64,000 bases of DNA from JBCAXA01 sp038534295 (GTDB lineage Bacteria; Pseudomonadota; Gammaproteobacteria; Steroidobacterales; Woeseiaceae): positions 496,001 to 560,000 of the forward strand of contig JBCAXA010000002.1 of the NCBI GenBank assembly GCA_038534295.1, read 5' to 3'. Under the pieces are notes generated by a model. The model was not told the origin of the DNA and did not search any database. It was given only the letters and a program-made list of their open reading frames with translations. Below, piece by piece: positions 1 to 8,520 of the stretch. How positions within the stretch are numbered: the first letter of the stretch is position 1; every line of letters starts with the position of its first letter. A program made the position numbers and the translations under genes.

Positions 1-1
1 C

Positions 2-757
2 GGCCTGCTTGCCGTCATCGGTACAGCCGTTGTTGCGCTGTTCTCGACCAGCACGGTCACCGCGCAAACCGTCGACTCGGTGTTGGAAGCCGAGAAAAAC
101 CGCGTTAAGCAGAACCGAGATGCGCAGAAGCGTATCGATCGAATCGTCCAAGAAACGCGCGAAATCGTTAACGACTACCGCGGCGTGACCAAAGAGATCG
201 ACGGGCTGCGGATCTACAACCGCTTGATGGAAGCGCAGACTGCAAAACAGCAGGCGAAGCTCGACGAAATCGGCGAGTCGATGGAAAAAGCCAACGTCAT
301 CAACCGGCAAATCTTTCCGTTGATGACACGCATGATCGAGGGTCTCGACAAATTCGTTGAGCTCGACGTGCCTTTCCTGCTTGAAGAGCGCCGCGAGCGC
401 GTGACGGGCCTCCAGGAATTGATGGACCAGCCGAACGTCACGGTCGCCGAGAAATTCCGCAAAGTCATGGAGGCGTACCAAATCGAGAACGACTACGGTC
501 GCACGATCGAGACGTACGAAGCGGCCGTCGCCGTTGAAGGCGGCGGCGAGATCAACGTCGACTTCCTGCGTATCGGTCGGGTTGCCCTGATGTATCAGTC
601 GGCGGATGGCAGCATCACCGGTCGTTGGGACCATGGCTCGCGCAGCTTTGTCGCCGCGAACGAGTACCGCAACGAAGTCAAAAAAGGACTGGACGTAGCC
701 TCACAGAAGATTGCGCCAGAGTTGCTGCTGCTGCCGGTTGCAGGCGCGGGGGAATAA
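2..757 (+). CDS. DUF3450 family periplasmic protein of the TonB2 operon (5' end outside window)
   Basis: The reading frame is open from base 2 and encodes the tail of a signal peptide (hydrophobic stretch ending STVTAQ) followed by a long helical, coiled-coil-prone region. The gene therefore begins upstream of the window, and the GTG at 80 is not its true start. The visible part is 251 residues. The charged N-terminal helices and the C-terminal part (GRVALMYQSADGSITGRWD) match the DUF3450 family. Members of this family sit in front of ttpC-exbB-exbD-tonB-TPR clusters in Vibrio, Shewanella and relatives. The molecular role is unknown; a periplasmic accessory to TonB energy transduction is an inference from context. 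Confidence 0.85.
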   Translation, partial: GLLAVIGTAVVALFSTSTVTAQTVDSVLEAEKNRVKQNRDAQKRIDRIVQETREIVNDYRGVTKEIDGLRIYNRLMEAQTAKQQAKLDEIGESMEKANVINRQIFPLMTRMIEGLDKFVELDVPFLLEERRERVTGLQELMDQPNVTVAEKFRKVMEAYQIENDYGRTIETYEAAVAVEGGGEINVDFLRIGRVALMYQSADGSITGRWDHGSRSFVAANEYRNEVKKGLDVASQKIAPELLLLPVAGAGE

Positions 758-761
758 GAAC

Positions 762-2135
762 ATGAAATCACTCAAGATTTTTCTAACGACGTCGCTGCTT
801 TCAGTCGCTCTGACCGGCGCCGCCGTCGCACAGGAAGCAACGAGCCTCAATCAGTTGCTCGATCAGGTACGCCAAGGCGCGGCGAATGACCAGCGCGAGG
901 CGCGCGAACGTCTGGAGATTTTTCAACGCGATCAAGCCAACCAACAGCGTTTGTTGCAGCAGGCCCGCAGTGAGCGGACCGCGCTGGAGCGGCGCGGCGA
1001 AGAGCTCGAAGCGCTGTTTGATCAAAACAACCAGCAAATCGCCACGGCGACGCAGGAATTGAACGAGCGCCTCGGTGCCCTTAAAGAGCTGTTTGGCGTT
1101 CTGCAGCAGGTGTCAGGCGACACGCAGAGTGTCTTCAAGGCATCGCTGACCAACGTCCAGTACCCGGACCGCGAGCAATTCCTCATCGAGCTCGGCAACA
1201 AAATGGCCAGCACGACGTCACTGGCGTCGATCGAGGACATCGAAACGCTGTGGTACGAGCTGCAGCGCGAGATGACCGAGACCGGCAAGATCGCCAAATT
1301 CACGGCCGACGTTACCGACAACGAAGGCCAAACGGCCAGCACGGAAGTGGTTCGTGTCGGTGCGTTCAATATCGTTACAGACGGCAAATACCTGCAGTAC
1401 TCGGCAAGCACCGGCAACGTCGCCGAATTGCCGCGTCAGCCGACTCAGGGCCGCTTCACCGGTTCGACCGCAGCGCTGGCTGGCGCCGGCGCCGGTGAAA
1501 TCGTCCGTTTCGGCGTCGACCCGACGCGCGGCGGAATCCTGGCACAGCTCGTCGATACACCGACGCTGCGTGAACGCGTCGATCAAGGCGGTGTCGTTGG
1601 CTATTGCATCATCGGCCTAGGTATTCTGGGTCTTCTGATCGCCGTGTTCCTGTTCTTCTCGTTGACCGCTGCCAGCAGCAAGGTCTCGGCGCAGCTCAAA
1701 GACACGAGCAATCCGAAGACCAACAACCCGCTGGGTCGGGTGTTGGCTACGTACGATGCGAACCGTTCGGTCGATACCGAAACGGTCGAGCTGAAATTGT
1801 CCGAAGCCGTGCTCAAGGAAACGCCCGCACTGACGCGCGGTTTGCTGTTCCTCAAGGTCATCGCAGCGGTCGCGCCGCTCGCCGGCCTGCTCGGCACGGT
1901 GACCGGCATGATCAAGACCTTCCAGGTGATCACGCTGTACGGCGCCGGCGATCCGAAACTAATGGCCGGCGGTATTTCGCAGGCTCTCATGACGACGGTA
2001 CTTGGCCTGGTTGTTGCGATTCCGATGATCTTGCTGCACACGTACCTCAATGGACGCAGCCGTCGCGTGCTGTCGATTCTGCAGGAGCAGAGCGCCGGCA
2101 TGATCGCGGAGCATTCAGAAAAGAGCCACCACTAA
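762..2135 (+). CDS. TtpC-like MotA/TolQ/ExbB proton-channel protein with large periplasmic N-domain
   Basis: 457 residues. I start at ATG 762, five bases after the preceding stop, because this gives a clean signal peptide (MKSLKIFLTTSLLSVALTGAAVAQ). The ATG at 711 would overlap the upstream gene. Residues 25-250 form a coiled-coil-rich periplasmic domain. The C-terminal third has three membrane segments with the ExbB/TolQ signature (APLAGLLGTVTGMIKTF and a following helix). This architecture is that of TtpC, the extra component that Vibrio TonB2 systems need besides ExbB and ExbD. It probably forms or couples to the inner-membrane proton channel. Confidence 0.9.
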   Translation: MKSLKIFLTTSLLSVALTGAAVAQEATSLNQLLDQVRQGAANDQREARERLEIFQRDQANQQRLLQQARSERTALERRGEELEALFDQNNQQIATATQELNERLGALKELFGVLQQVSGDTQSVFKASLTNVQYPDREQFLIELGNKMASTTSLASIEDIETLWYELQREMTETGKIAKFTADVTDNEGQTASTEVVRVGAFNIVTDGKYLQYSASTGNVAELPRQPTQGRFTGSTAALAGAGAGEIVRFGVDPTRGGILAQLVDTPTLRERVDQGGVVGYCIIGLGILGLLIAVFLFFSLTAASSKVSAQLKDTSNPKTNNPLGRVLATYDANRSVDTETVELKLSEAVLKETPALTRGLLFLKVIAAVAPLAGLLGTVTGMIKTFQVITLYGAGDPKLMAGGISQALMTTVLGLVVAIPMILLHTYLNGRSRRVLSILQEQSAGMIAEHSEKSHH

Positions 2136-2153
2136 TCGCGAGGATAAGATCCG

Positions 2154-2675
2154 ATGATCGAGAATGTTTTTCTCGCGATTCGCGACTTCATGGAGCTCGG
2201 CGGACCTGTGCTGAACTTCATCGCGATCACGATCTTTTTGATGTGGATGCTCATCATCGAGCGCGTGCTGTTCTTCAACGGCGGTCTGCGTAAGTTGACC
2301 GCCGAAACCCAGCGTGCCTGGGAAGCACGGCCCGAACGCAAGTCGTGGAATGCGCATCGGATCCGCGAGGCGTTGGTGTCGCGAGTAGCGATGGCTTCGA
2401 ACGAAAGCCTGTCGATGATCAAGACACTCGTCGCGTTGTGCCCGTTGCTCGGATTGCTCGGCACGGTAACCGGCATGATCAAAGTGTTCGGCGTAATGGC
2501 TGCGGCTGGTTCCGGCAACGTTCGCGCAATGGCAGCCGGCGTTTCGCAAGCGACCATCCCGACCATGGCCGGCATGGTCGGCGCGCTGTCGGGCGTTCTA
2601 ATGGTGACAATTCTGGTCCGCCGTGCTGAGCGTGAAGTCGAGCTTCTCGACGATTCGCTGACGATGGACCACTGA
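2154..2675 (+). CDS. exbB: ExbB-like biopolymer transport protein (proton channel)
   Basis: 173 residues, shorter than classical ExbB (about 240) and typical of TonB2-type ExbB2. A first membrane helix lies at about residues 17-38, and two more lie in the C-terminal half with the family motif LLGLLGTVTGMIKVF. A ribosome-binding site (GAGGAT) precedes ATG 2154. With ExbD it forms the proton channel that drives TonB. It lies 18 bases after ttpC and 13 before the first exbD, so co-translation is likely. Confidence 0.93.
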   Translation: MIENVFLAIRDFMELGGPVLNFIAITIFLMWMLIIERVLFFNGGLRKLTAETQRAWEARPERKSWNAHRIREALVSRVAMASNESLSMIKTLVALCPLLGLLGTVTGMIKVFGVMAAAGSGNVRAMAAGVSQATIPTMAGMVGALSGVLMVTILVRRAEREVELLDDSLTMDH

Positions 2676-2688
2676 CGGAGGTCAGAGC

Positions 2689-3096
2689 ATGAAACGCAGT
2701 ATTGGCAAACCGCCGGGCGAGGCTGAGCAGGAGAATGAAATCGACCTGACACCGATGCTCGACGTGGTCTTCATCATGCTGATCTTTTTCATCGTCACGG
2801 CGACCTTCATCAAGGAAGCCGGTATCGAAGTCGATCGGCCGGTAGCGCTTACCGCACAGACGAAAGACGCCAGCATCTTGATCGCGATCGGGCCGAACAA
2901 CGAGATTTGGATCGATCGCAACGAGACCGATCCGCGTGCGCTGCGCGCCGACATCGAACGTCTGCACGCCGAGAATCCGAAAGGATCCGTCGTCATTCAG
3001 GCCGACAAGGAGTCGAACCACGAGACGCTCGTCAGCGTGATGGACGCGGCGCGGCAGGCCGGCGTCTCGAACGTCGCGATTTCGGCACTCGAGTAG
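2689..3096 (+). CDS. exbD: ExbD-like biopolymer transport protein, first copy
   Basis: 135 residues: a short cytoplasmic tail, one membrane helix at about 22-43 (LTPMLDVVFIMLIFFIVTATF, carrying the conserved proton-conducting Asp of the LTPxxD motif), then a periplasmic domain. A strong ribosome-binding site (GGAGG) lies 7 bases before ATG 2689. It is the partner of ExbB in the proton channel. A second exbD follows after 96 bases; the two are closely similar through the N-terminal half, which points to tandem duplication. Confidence 0.93.
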   Translation: MKRSIGKPPGEAEQENEIDLTPMLDVVFIMLIFFIVTATFIKEAGIEVDRPVALTAQTKDASILIAIGPNNEIWIDRNETDPRALRADIERLHAENPKGSVVIQADKESNHETLVSVMDAARQAGVSNVAISALE

Positions 3097-3116
3097 TTCT
3101 GGGCCGCAGGGCTTGC

Positions 3117-3138
3117 ATACCTAGAACTAAAAAGGTAT
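3117..3138 (+). other. Small hairpin between the two exbD genes
   Basis: The inverted repeat atacct/aggtat has a 10-base loop and lies in the 96-base gap between the exbD copies, the widest gap inside this otherwise tight operon. There is no run of T after it, so it is not an intrinsic terminator. It could be an mRNA processing or stability site, or chance. Confidence 0.25.
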
Positions 3139-3192
3139 ACCAATAAAGCGGCCTGTCGAGAGGTAGGCGGCAATAAAGTTACAGGCGAAACA

Positions 3193-3615
3193 ATGCGCAG
3201 AGATATTGGCAAGTCGATTGCCGAAGACGAAGAAGAGAACGAGATCAACTTGACGCCCATGTTGGACGTCGTTTTCATCATGCTGATCTTCTTCATCGTG
3301 ACGGCGTCGTTCGTCAAAGAATCGGGTATCGATGTCAACAAGCCACCCGATGCCGACGTACAAGTTAAGGACGATGACAAGAAGAACATTCTTGTCTCGA
3401 TTAATGCCAACGACGACATTTACATCGCCCGTCGTTTGATCGACAAGCGCGCTATCCGGGCCAACATTGAGCGGCTACACGCTGAAAACCCGGACGGCAC
3501 CGTTGTCATTCAGGCGCACGTCAAGTCGAGCAACAACGCGCTCGTCGAGGTAATGGACGCGTCACGGCGCGCCGGTGTTTACAACGTTTCGATCGCCCAG
3601 GCGATCGGCCAGTAG
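3193..3615 (+). CDS. exbD: ExbD-like biopolymer transport protein, second copy
   Basis: 140 residues, with the same design as the first copy: N-terminal RDIGKS, an acidic patch (EDEEEN), the membrane helix with LTPMLDVVFIMLIFFIVTAS, then a periplasmic domain that differs in its middle (PPDADVQVKDDDKK). The acidic patch before the membrane helix is longer than in copy one. The last ~35 residues are again close to copy one. Two different ExbD chains could form a heteromeric channel with the one ExbB and the TtpC protein; this is inference. Confidence 0.92.
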   Translation: MRRDIGKSIAEDEEENEINLTPMLDVVFIMLIFFIVTASFVKESGIDVNKPPDADVQVKDDDKKNILVSINANDDIYIARRLIDKRAIRANIERLHAENPDGTVVIQAHVKSSNNALVEVMDASRRAGVYNVSIAQAIGQ

Positions 3616-3655
3616 CGTCAGCGTTTAGGTCACCGATCAACTACAGGCACAGCCT

Positions 3656-4261
3656 ATGTTCCCCAGATTTGGCATCGCAATTTTATCCGGCGTCGGTGTA
3701 ACCATCGGACTGCTTTGGCTCATGCAATTTTTGATTGCGAGCGGCGAGAGCGCGTTGGTAGAAGTGCAGGATCGTTACTTCCTCGACTTCGTCCGCGTTA
3801 AACGTCAGGAAATTACCAACGTCGAAGAGCCGAAACCCGAGAAGCCGCCGAAGCCCGAGCAGCCGCCACCGGATATCCCGCCGCCGTCGCAGGACGACAT
3901 CAACCCGAATGCGCAGACCGTGTCGATTTCCGCACCGACGATTTCGGGGGCAGGCGACATTTCTGGACCCGGAGCACTCAGCTATTCGGACGGCGAATAC
4001 CTGCCGATCGTGCGCGTCGCGCCGATCTACCCGAACCGCGCACTCTCGCGTGGCCTCGAAGGTTACGTCGACCTGATGTTTACGGTGACTACAGCCGGCA
4101 CCGTGAAAGATCCGGTGGTGACATACTCGACGAGCAGCCTGTTCGAATCTGCGGCCAAAAAAGCCGTTCTGAAATTCAAGTACAAGCCTCGCGTCGTTGA
4201 CGGTCAACCGGTCGACGTACCCGGAGTTGAAACGCGAATTCGCTTTGAGCTCGAGAAATAG
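3656..4261 (+). CDS. tonB: TonB family energy transducer
   Basis: 201 residues. It has an N-terminal membrane anchor at about 8-25, a proline-rich spacer (KPPKPEQPPPDIPPP, about 63-80) and a C-terminal TonB domain from about 115 (RVAPIYPNRALSRGLEGYVDLMFTV ... FKYKPRVVDGQPVDVPGVETRI). The short spacer and the missing His in the anchor resemble TonB2 rather than E. coli TonB. It transmits proton-motive energy from ExbB/ExbD to outer-membrane TonB-dependent receptors, plausibly including the one at 40378-43731. No strong ribosome-binding site is visible. Confidence 0.93.
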   Translation: MFPRFGIAILSGVGVTIGLLWLMQFLIASGESALVEVQDRYFLDFVRVKRQEITNVEEPKPEKPPKPEQPPPDIPPPSQDDINPNAQTVSISAPTISGAGDISGPGALSYSDGEYLPIVRVAPIYPNRALSRGLEGYVDLMFTVTTAGTVKDPVVTYSTSSLFESAAKKAVLKFKYKPRVVDGQPVDVPGVETRIRFELEK

Positions 4262-4275
4262 GAGGCGCTGACATC

Positions 4276-5589
4276 ATGACCCACACCAACCGTTTCTCCG
4301 TCGCCGGCCGCGCACTGTTAACTGTCTTGGCCATGGTGTTCCTGGTCGGTGCGCCACTCGCGCACGCGCAAAAGGCCAAAAAGGAAGAGCCGCAACGAGC
4401 AACAAAGAAAGTCGAGTCGCTCGGTAAGGCGGTTTACGACAAGCTCGTCAAGGCACAGGAAGCTATCGATGCGAAAGACCCGAACGGTGCATTGCGTATC
4501 CTGAACAGCTTCCAGCGCGACAAGTTGTCGGGCTACGAAAATGCCAATCTCGATAACTACTACGGCTTCGTCTACTACACGCTGGGCGACAACCGCAAAG
4601 CCCTGCAGTCCTACGAAAAAGTCGTTGCCAACGAAAACACCGAAGCGTCGATGCGCACGCAGGTGCTTTACACCGTCGCGTCGCTCCATGCACAAAACGA
4701 AAATTGGGACCAGACGATCAGGTACCTGAACGAATGGTTCGCCGTCGCGCCTAATCCGTCGCCACAGGCATACATTCTGCTGGCGTCGGCCTATCAGAGT
4801 AAGGGCAACTATCCCGAGACCATCAAAGCGACGCTGACGGCCATCGATGTTGCCAAAAAGCGTGAGGTTGCGCCGAAGGAGAGCTGGTGGAACCTGCTGT
4901 ACTACTCGTACTACCAGACCGAGAATTATCCAAAGGTCCGCGACACGCTGAAGACGTTGATCGCCGGTTGGCCAAAGAAAGCCTACTGGCTGCAGCTTGG
5001 TGCTGTGTTCTCCGAACTCGGTGACGAGCGCAATTTCCTTGCCGCCTACGAGGCTGCCTACGTTCAGGGGCTGCTGCAAAGCGAGAGTGAGATCGTCACG
5101 TACGCGCAGCTGCTGCTGCAACAGGAAGTGCCTTTCAAGGCTGCGAAAGTCATCGATGCTGGCATGGAGGCCGGAACCATCACGGCAACCGCCAAGAACT
5201 TCCGACTGCTGTCGCAAGCGTGGTCATTGGCGCAGGAAGACCAAAAAGCCATTGCCCCATTGACTCGGGCTGCCGAGCTTTCTGACGACGGTGAGCTCTA
5301 TGTGCGCCTCGCTGTTAACTACCTGAACCTCGATCGTTACGACGACTGCGTCAAAGCGGGCCAGTCTGGACTCGCCAAGGGCGGCGTCAAGAATCCCATG
5401 GACGCGCGCATGACGATTGGACAATGCCTGTACAATCAGGAGAAGTACCAGACAGCGTTGCGTGAGTTCCGCCGGGTCAACGCCGAAGGCCGGGAAAGCG
5501 ATAAAAAGCTCGCCGCCCAGTGGGTTCGCGTGATCAACAGCGACATTGCTCGTCTCGAGCAGCTGCAGGCAGCGTTGGCACAGAACTGA
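4276..5589 (+). CDS. Tetratricopeptide-repeat periplasmic protein of the TonB2 operon
   Basis: 437 residues with a cleavable signal peptide (about 1-32, ending GAPLAHAQ) and degenerate TPR-like helical repeats over the rest (for example ALQSYEKVVANENTEASMRTQVLYTVASLHAQ and YQTALREFRRVNAEG). A strong AGGAGG ribosome-binding site overlaps the end of tonB. TPR proteins are the usual last gene of ttpC-exbBD-tonB2 operons; a role in energy transfer or receptor coupling is known for some Vibrio members. A terminator follows directly. Confidence 0.88.
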   Translation: MTHTNRFSVAGRALLTVLAMVFLVGAPLAHAQKAKKEEPQRATKKVESLGKAVYDKLVKAQEAIDAKDPNGALRILNSFQRDKLSGYENANLDNYYGFVYYTLGDNRKALQSYEKVVANENTEASMRTQVLYTVASLHAQNENWDQTIRYLNEWFAVAPNPSPQAYILLASAYQSKGNYPETIKATLTAIDVAKKREVAPKESWWNLLYYSYYQTENYPKVRDTLKTLIAGWPKKAYWLQLGAVFSELGDERNFLAAYEAAYVQGLLQSESEIVTYAQLLLQQEVPFKAAKVIDAGMEAGTITATAKNFRLLSQAWSLAQEDQKAIAPLTRAAELSDDGELYVRLAVNYLNLDRYDDCVKAGQSGLAKGGVKNPMDARMTIGQCLYNQEKYQTALREFRRVNAEGRESDKKLAAQWVRVINSDIARLEQLQAALAQN

Positions 5590-5624
5590 TCGCATAGCAC
5601 CTGCTTTAAGCAGGCTATACACTA

Positions 5625-5656
5625 CGCAGCGGCGCTCCGGCGCCGCTGCGTTTTTT
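5625..5656 (+). terminator. Rho-independent terminator after the TonB2 operon
   Basis: A perfect 11-bp stem (5625-5635 with 5640-5650), a four-base loop and six T residues. It ends only 22 bases before the ferredoxin start codon, so the ferredoxin is either read from a promoter overlapping this hairpin or by read-through. Confidence 0.92.
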
Positions 5657-5678
5657 GTTGGGACAACCGGAATAGGAA

Positions 5679-5999
5679 ATGCCAAAGATTATTTACGTAC
5701 AGCCGGACGGCAAACGAGTCGAGGCTGACGTCAAGAATGGGTATAGCGTTATGGAAGGGGCTGTCGACAACGGCGTCGACGGCATTGTGGCCGAGTGCGG
5801 CGGCGCCTGCGCTTGCGCAACCTGTCACAGCTATATAGACGAAGCCTGGATCGGCAAACTAAAAGAGATGGACGACATGGAAGACAGCATGCTCGATGTC
5901 GCCTATGAGCGTAAGCCGAACAGCAGGCTGACTTGCCAGATCGAGGTCAGCGAGGAGTTGGACGGTCTGGTCGTCCACGTCGCGGAAAACGAAGGCTAA
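5679..5999 (+). CDS. Adrenodoxin/putidaredoxin-type [2Fe-2S] ferredoxin
   Basis: 106 residues. The cluster ligands are visible as Cys40, Cys46 and Cys49 (C-x5-C-x2-C) and Cys86, the spacing of adrenodoxin-type ferredoxins; Cys44 is an extra cysteine in the loop. The acidic helix around 62-75 (KEMDDMEDSMLD) is the usual partner-docking surface. It should carry single electrons between a flavin reductase and an oxygenase or Fe-S assembly partner. No P450 or Isc genes are adjacent; a ferredoxin-NADP reductase lies at 35731-36771. Confidence 0.93.
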   Translation: MPKIIYVQPDGKRVEADVKNGYSVMEGAVDNGVDGIVAECGGACACATCHSYIDEAWIGKLKEMDDMEDSMLDVAYERKPNSRLTCQIEVSEELDGLVVHVAENEG

Positions 6000-6038
6000 A
6001 TAATCCCCCTGAATCCAGGACAGTTAGGAGCAAAGACT

Positions 6039-6521
6039 ATGGCAATCGCGGCAGGAGAACGTATGCCGGACGGTGCATTCGGCGTTATGACGAGTGAAGG
6101 TCCGGGGCAGATGACTACCAGCGAGCTGTTCGACGGCAAAAAAGTCGTCCTGTTTTCGGTGCCCGGCGCATTCACGCCGACATGCTCAAACAACCATTTG
6201 CCTGGCTATGTCGAGCACGCTGACGCCTTGCTCGCGAAAGGCGTCGACACGATCGCCTGCACAGCGGTCAACGACGTATTCGTCATGCATGCCTGGGGCA
6301 ATGATCGCGGCGCTGGCGACAAGGTCGTCATGTTGGCTGACGGCAACGGCGACTACGTCAAAGCGCTCGGTCTCGAGCTTGATGCGTCCGGATTTGGCAT
6401 GGGCGTGCGCGGTCAACGCTTCGCGATCGTCGTCGACAATGGCGTCGCGACTCACGTCCACGTCGAGTCGGGTGGCGAGTTTCGAGTCTCAGCGGCCGAA
6501 GCCGTACTCGACGTCCTCTAG
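6039..6521 (+). CDS. Prx5-type peroxiredoxin
   Basis: 160 residues of a typical Prx5/1-Cys fold. The peroxidatic cysteine is Cys49 in the motif PGAFTPTCS; the conserved Arg lies in GVRGQRFA near 127. It reduces hydrogen peroxide and alkyl hydroperoxides, normally at the expense of glutathione/glutaredoxin or thioredoxin. No glutaredoxin domain is fused, and no obvious resolving cysteine is near the C-terminus. It follows ferredoxin by 39 bases, so the two may be co-transcribed, ending at the next terminator. Confidence 0.92.
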   Translation: MAIAAGERMPDGAFGVMTSEGPGQMTTSELFDGKKVVLFSVPGAFTPTCSNNHLPGYVEHADALLAKGVDTIACTAVNDVFVMHAWGNDRGAGDKVVMLADGNGDYVKALGLELDASGFGMGVRGQRFAIVVDNGVATHVHVESGGEFRVSAAEAVLDVL

Positions 6522-6543
6522 ATAGCGCGCGCGAGAAAAACAA

Positions 6544-6579
6544 AGCCCGCATCGCCGATCGGCGGTGCGGGCTTTTTTT
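6544..6579 (+). terminator. Rho-independent terminator between peroxiredoxin and etfA (probably bidirectional)
   Basis: A 13-bp stem with one G-T pair (6544-6556 with 6561-6573), loop GATC, then seven T residues. On the other strand the stem is followed by TTTG and further T residues, so it can also end etfBA transcripts. Confidence 0.9.
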
Positions 6580-6607
6580 CGGCTGTGCGGATGACGCTGT
6601 CCGCCGG

Positions 6608-7555
6608 TCAGCTCAACGCGTCTGACAGTTCCGGCACGATGCTAAATAGGTCACCAACGAGTCCGATATCGGCGATCTCGAAGATAGGTGCGTCTTCGTC
6701 TTTGTTGATTGCGACGATGGTGCCCGCGTCTTTGATTCCGGTCAGGTGCTGAATCGCACCGGATATGCCAATAGCGATATACAAGTCCGGTGCGATGATT
6801 TTGCCGGTTTGTCCGACCTGCATGTCATTAGGCACGTAGCCAGCGTCTACTGCGGCGCGCGACGCGCCGACCGCAGCGCCGAGTTTCTCGGCGAGACCGT
6901 AAATGATGTCGAAGTTCTCGCTGCTGCCTAGCGCGCGACCACCGGAGACGACTTTTGCCGCGGTCTGGAGGTCGGGTCGGTCCGAGCTCGAGCCTTCGAC
7001 ACCAACGAAACGGGTGTGGGAGGGCAGCGCAACGTCGACGTCGACAGCGCGTATGTCCGCCGTGCCGTCGCCAGCGGCGACCGCTTTGTACGACGCAGTG
7101 CGAACGGTGGCAACAACCTTGCTTGCAGCGTCGACGTCGACCGTAATGATCGCGTTACCGGCATATATTGGTCGCTTGAACGAGCGCGGCCCGACGACCT
7201 GCATAATGTCGGTCACCTGGCCAACGTCAAGCAGCGCGGCGACCCGCGGCATGAGGTCTTTACCGAAGGTGGTCGACGGTCCCAGCACGTGGCTGTAATC
7301 CCCGGCTACCGCAACGATTTGCGGCGCCAATACGGCAGCGAGCGCGTGTTCGTTCTCGCTGCGCTCGATCGTCAGCACGCCACTGACACCGTCGAGTGTA
7401 GCTGCTTCACCCGCTACCGCCGCGACGTCTGACCCCGCGACGATGACGTCGATCGATGCGGCGCCGATGTCCCGCGCGCAGGCAATGCACTTGGCAGTAC
7501 TGGCGTTGAGGGTGCCGCCGCTGTGTTCAGCGACGATTAGAATGCTGTCGGTCAT
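6608..7555 (-). CDS. etfA: Electron transfer flavoprotein, alpha subunit
   Basis: 315 residues. The N-terminal domain starts SILIVAEHSGG. The C-terminal FAD-binding domain has the family signature VVSGGRALGSSENF, then AVGASRAAVDAGYVPNDMQVGQTGKIIAPDLYIAIGISGAIQHLTGIK. With EtfB it accepts electrons from acyl-CoA and other flavin dehydrogenases and passes them to ETF-quinone oxidoreductase. The start overlaps the etfB stop by four bases (ATGA), so translation is coupled. Confidence 0.97.
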   Translation of the reverse strand: MTDSILIVAEHSGGTLNASTAKCIACARDIGAASIDVIVAGSDVAAVAGEAATLDGVSGVLTIERSENEHALAAVLAPQIVAVAGDYSHVLGPSTTFGKDLMPRVAALLDVGQVTDIMQVVGPRSFKRPIYAGNAIITVDVDAASKVVATVRTASYKAVAAGDGTADIRAVDVDVALPSHTRFVGVEGSSSDRPDLQTAAKVVSGGRALGSSENFDIIYGLAEKLGAAVGASRAAVDAGYVPNDMQVGQTGKIIAPDLYIAIGISGAIQHLTGIKDAGTIVAINKDEDAPIFEIADIGLVGDLFSIVPELSDALS

Positions 7556-8301
7556 GCGAGTCCCCGGTCTTTCAATGCAGTAATGAGTCCGCTTACGTCA
7601 TCAACGAGGACGCCACGCGAGCGCTCCTCAGGCGGCTCGAATGCCGTCACGGTAATGGCGGCGTTCGGTGTTGGCACCAACTCCGAAAATGCGACGGTAT
7701 CTAGCGGCTTTTTCTTGGCCTTCATGATGTCCGGGAGCTTTACATACCTCGGTTCATTGAGCCGAAGGTCGGTGGTGACGACCGCGGGAAGATCCACCTG
7801 CAGTGTTTCCAGGCCGGCGTCGACTTCTCGCGTGACGGTCGCTACGTCGCCGTCAATGTCGACTTTCGACGCGAAGGTCGCTTGGGGACGATCCCACAGC
7901 GCGGCCAACATTTGGCCGGTTTGATTGTTGTCGCTATCGATCGCCTGTTTACCGAGGATTACCAGCTCGGGCTGCTCCCGCTCGATCAAGGCGAGCATTG
8001 CCTTTGCAGCGTCGAGCGGCTGGGGCGCGGATTCGGTCTCGATGAGCACAGCGCGGTCGGCGCCCATGGCGAGACCGGTACGCAACTGCTGCTGGCTCTC
8101 CGTCGCGCCTAGCGTGACCACGAGTACCTCTTCCGCCAAGCCTTGCTCGCGCAAGCGCAGCGCTTCCTCGAGCGCAATTTCGTCGAACGGGTTGACGCTC
8201 ATCTTGACGCCGTCAATATCGACGCCGCTGCGATCTGCTTTGACTCGGACGCGCACGTTGTAGTCGACAACGCGCTTCAATCCAACGAGTATCTTTTTCA
8301 T
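7552..8301 (-). CDS. etfB: Electron transfer flavoprotein, beta subunit
   Basis: 249 residues, normal for EtfB. It starts MKKILVGLKRVVDYNVRVRVK and carries the AMP-binding region with the signature VEVDAGLETLQVDLPAVVTTDLRLNEPRY. An AGGGG ribosome-binding site lies upstream of the ATG. It is first in the etfBA operon; its promoter must lie in the gene-free region to its right. Confidence 0.97.
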   Translation of the reverse strand: MKKILVGLKRVVDYNVRVRVKADRSGVDIDGVKMSVNPFDEIALEEALRLREQGLAEEVLVVTLGATESQQQLRTGLAMGADRAVLIETESAPQPLDAAKAMLALIEREQPELVILGKQAIDSDNNQTGQMLAALWDRPQATFASKVDIDGDVATVTREVDAGLETLQVDLPAVVTTDLRLNEPRYVKLPDIMKAKKKPLDTVAFSELVPTPNAAITVTAFEPPEERSRGVLVDDVSGLITALKDRGLA

Positions 8302-8520
8302 GCAAACCCCTATCGTTTCCGGCCGAAACTCGGCGGAATTGCCCGCACATGCTGCACTGCAATATACGCGCTTGTTACGGCGGACGCAAAAGCGGATTTC
8401 GCCTAACTAAACGTGGCTCGGCGGTGCCGAACGGCTCTCGATGGAAAGCGGCAAATCGGCCGAGTGCGAATATTTCGGCATATTCGCGGTTTTTTTTCGC
8501 CCAATAAAAAACAAATAAAA

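Noticed and set aside
5601..5613. CTGCTTTAAGCAG stem just upstream of the TonB2 operon terminator
   Set aside because: The arms are short and no T run follows; the strong terminator immediately after accounts for termination.
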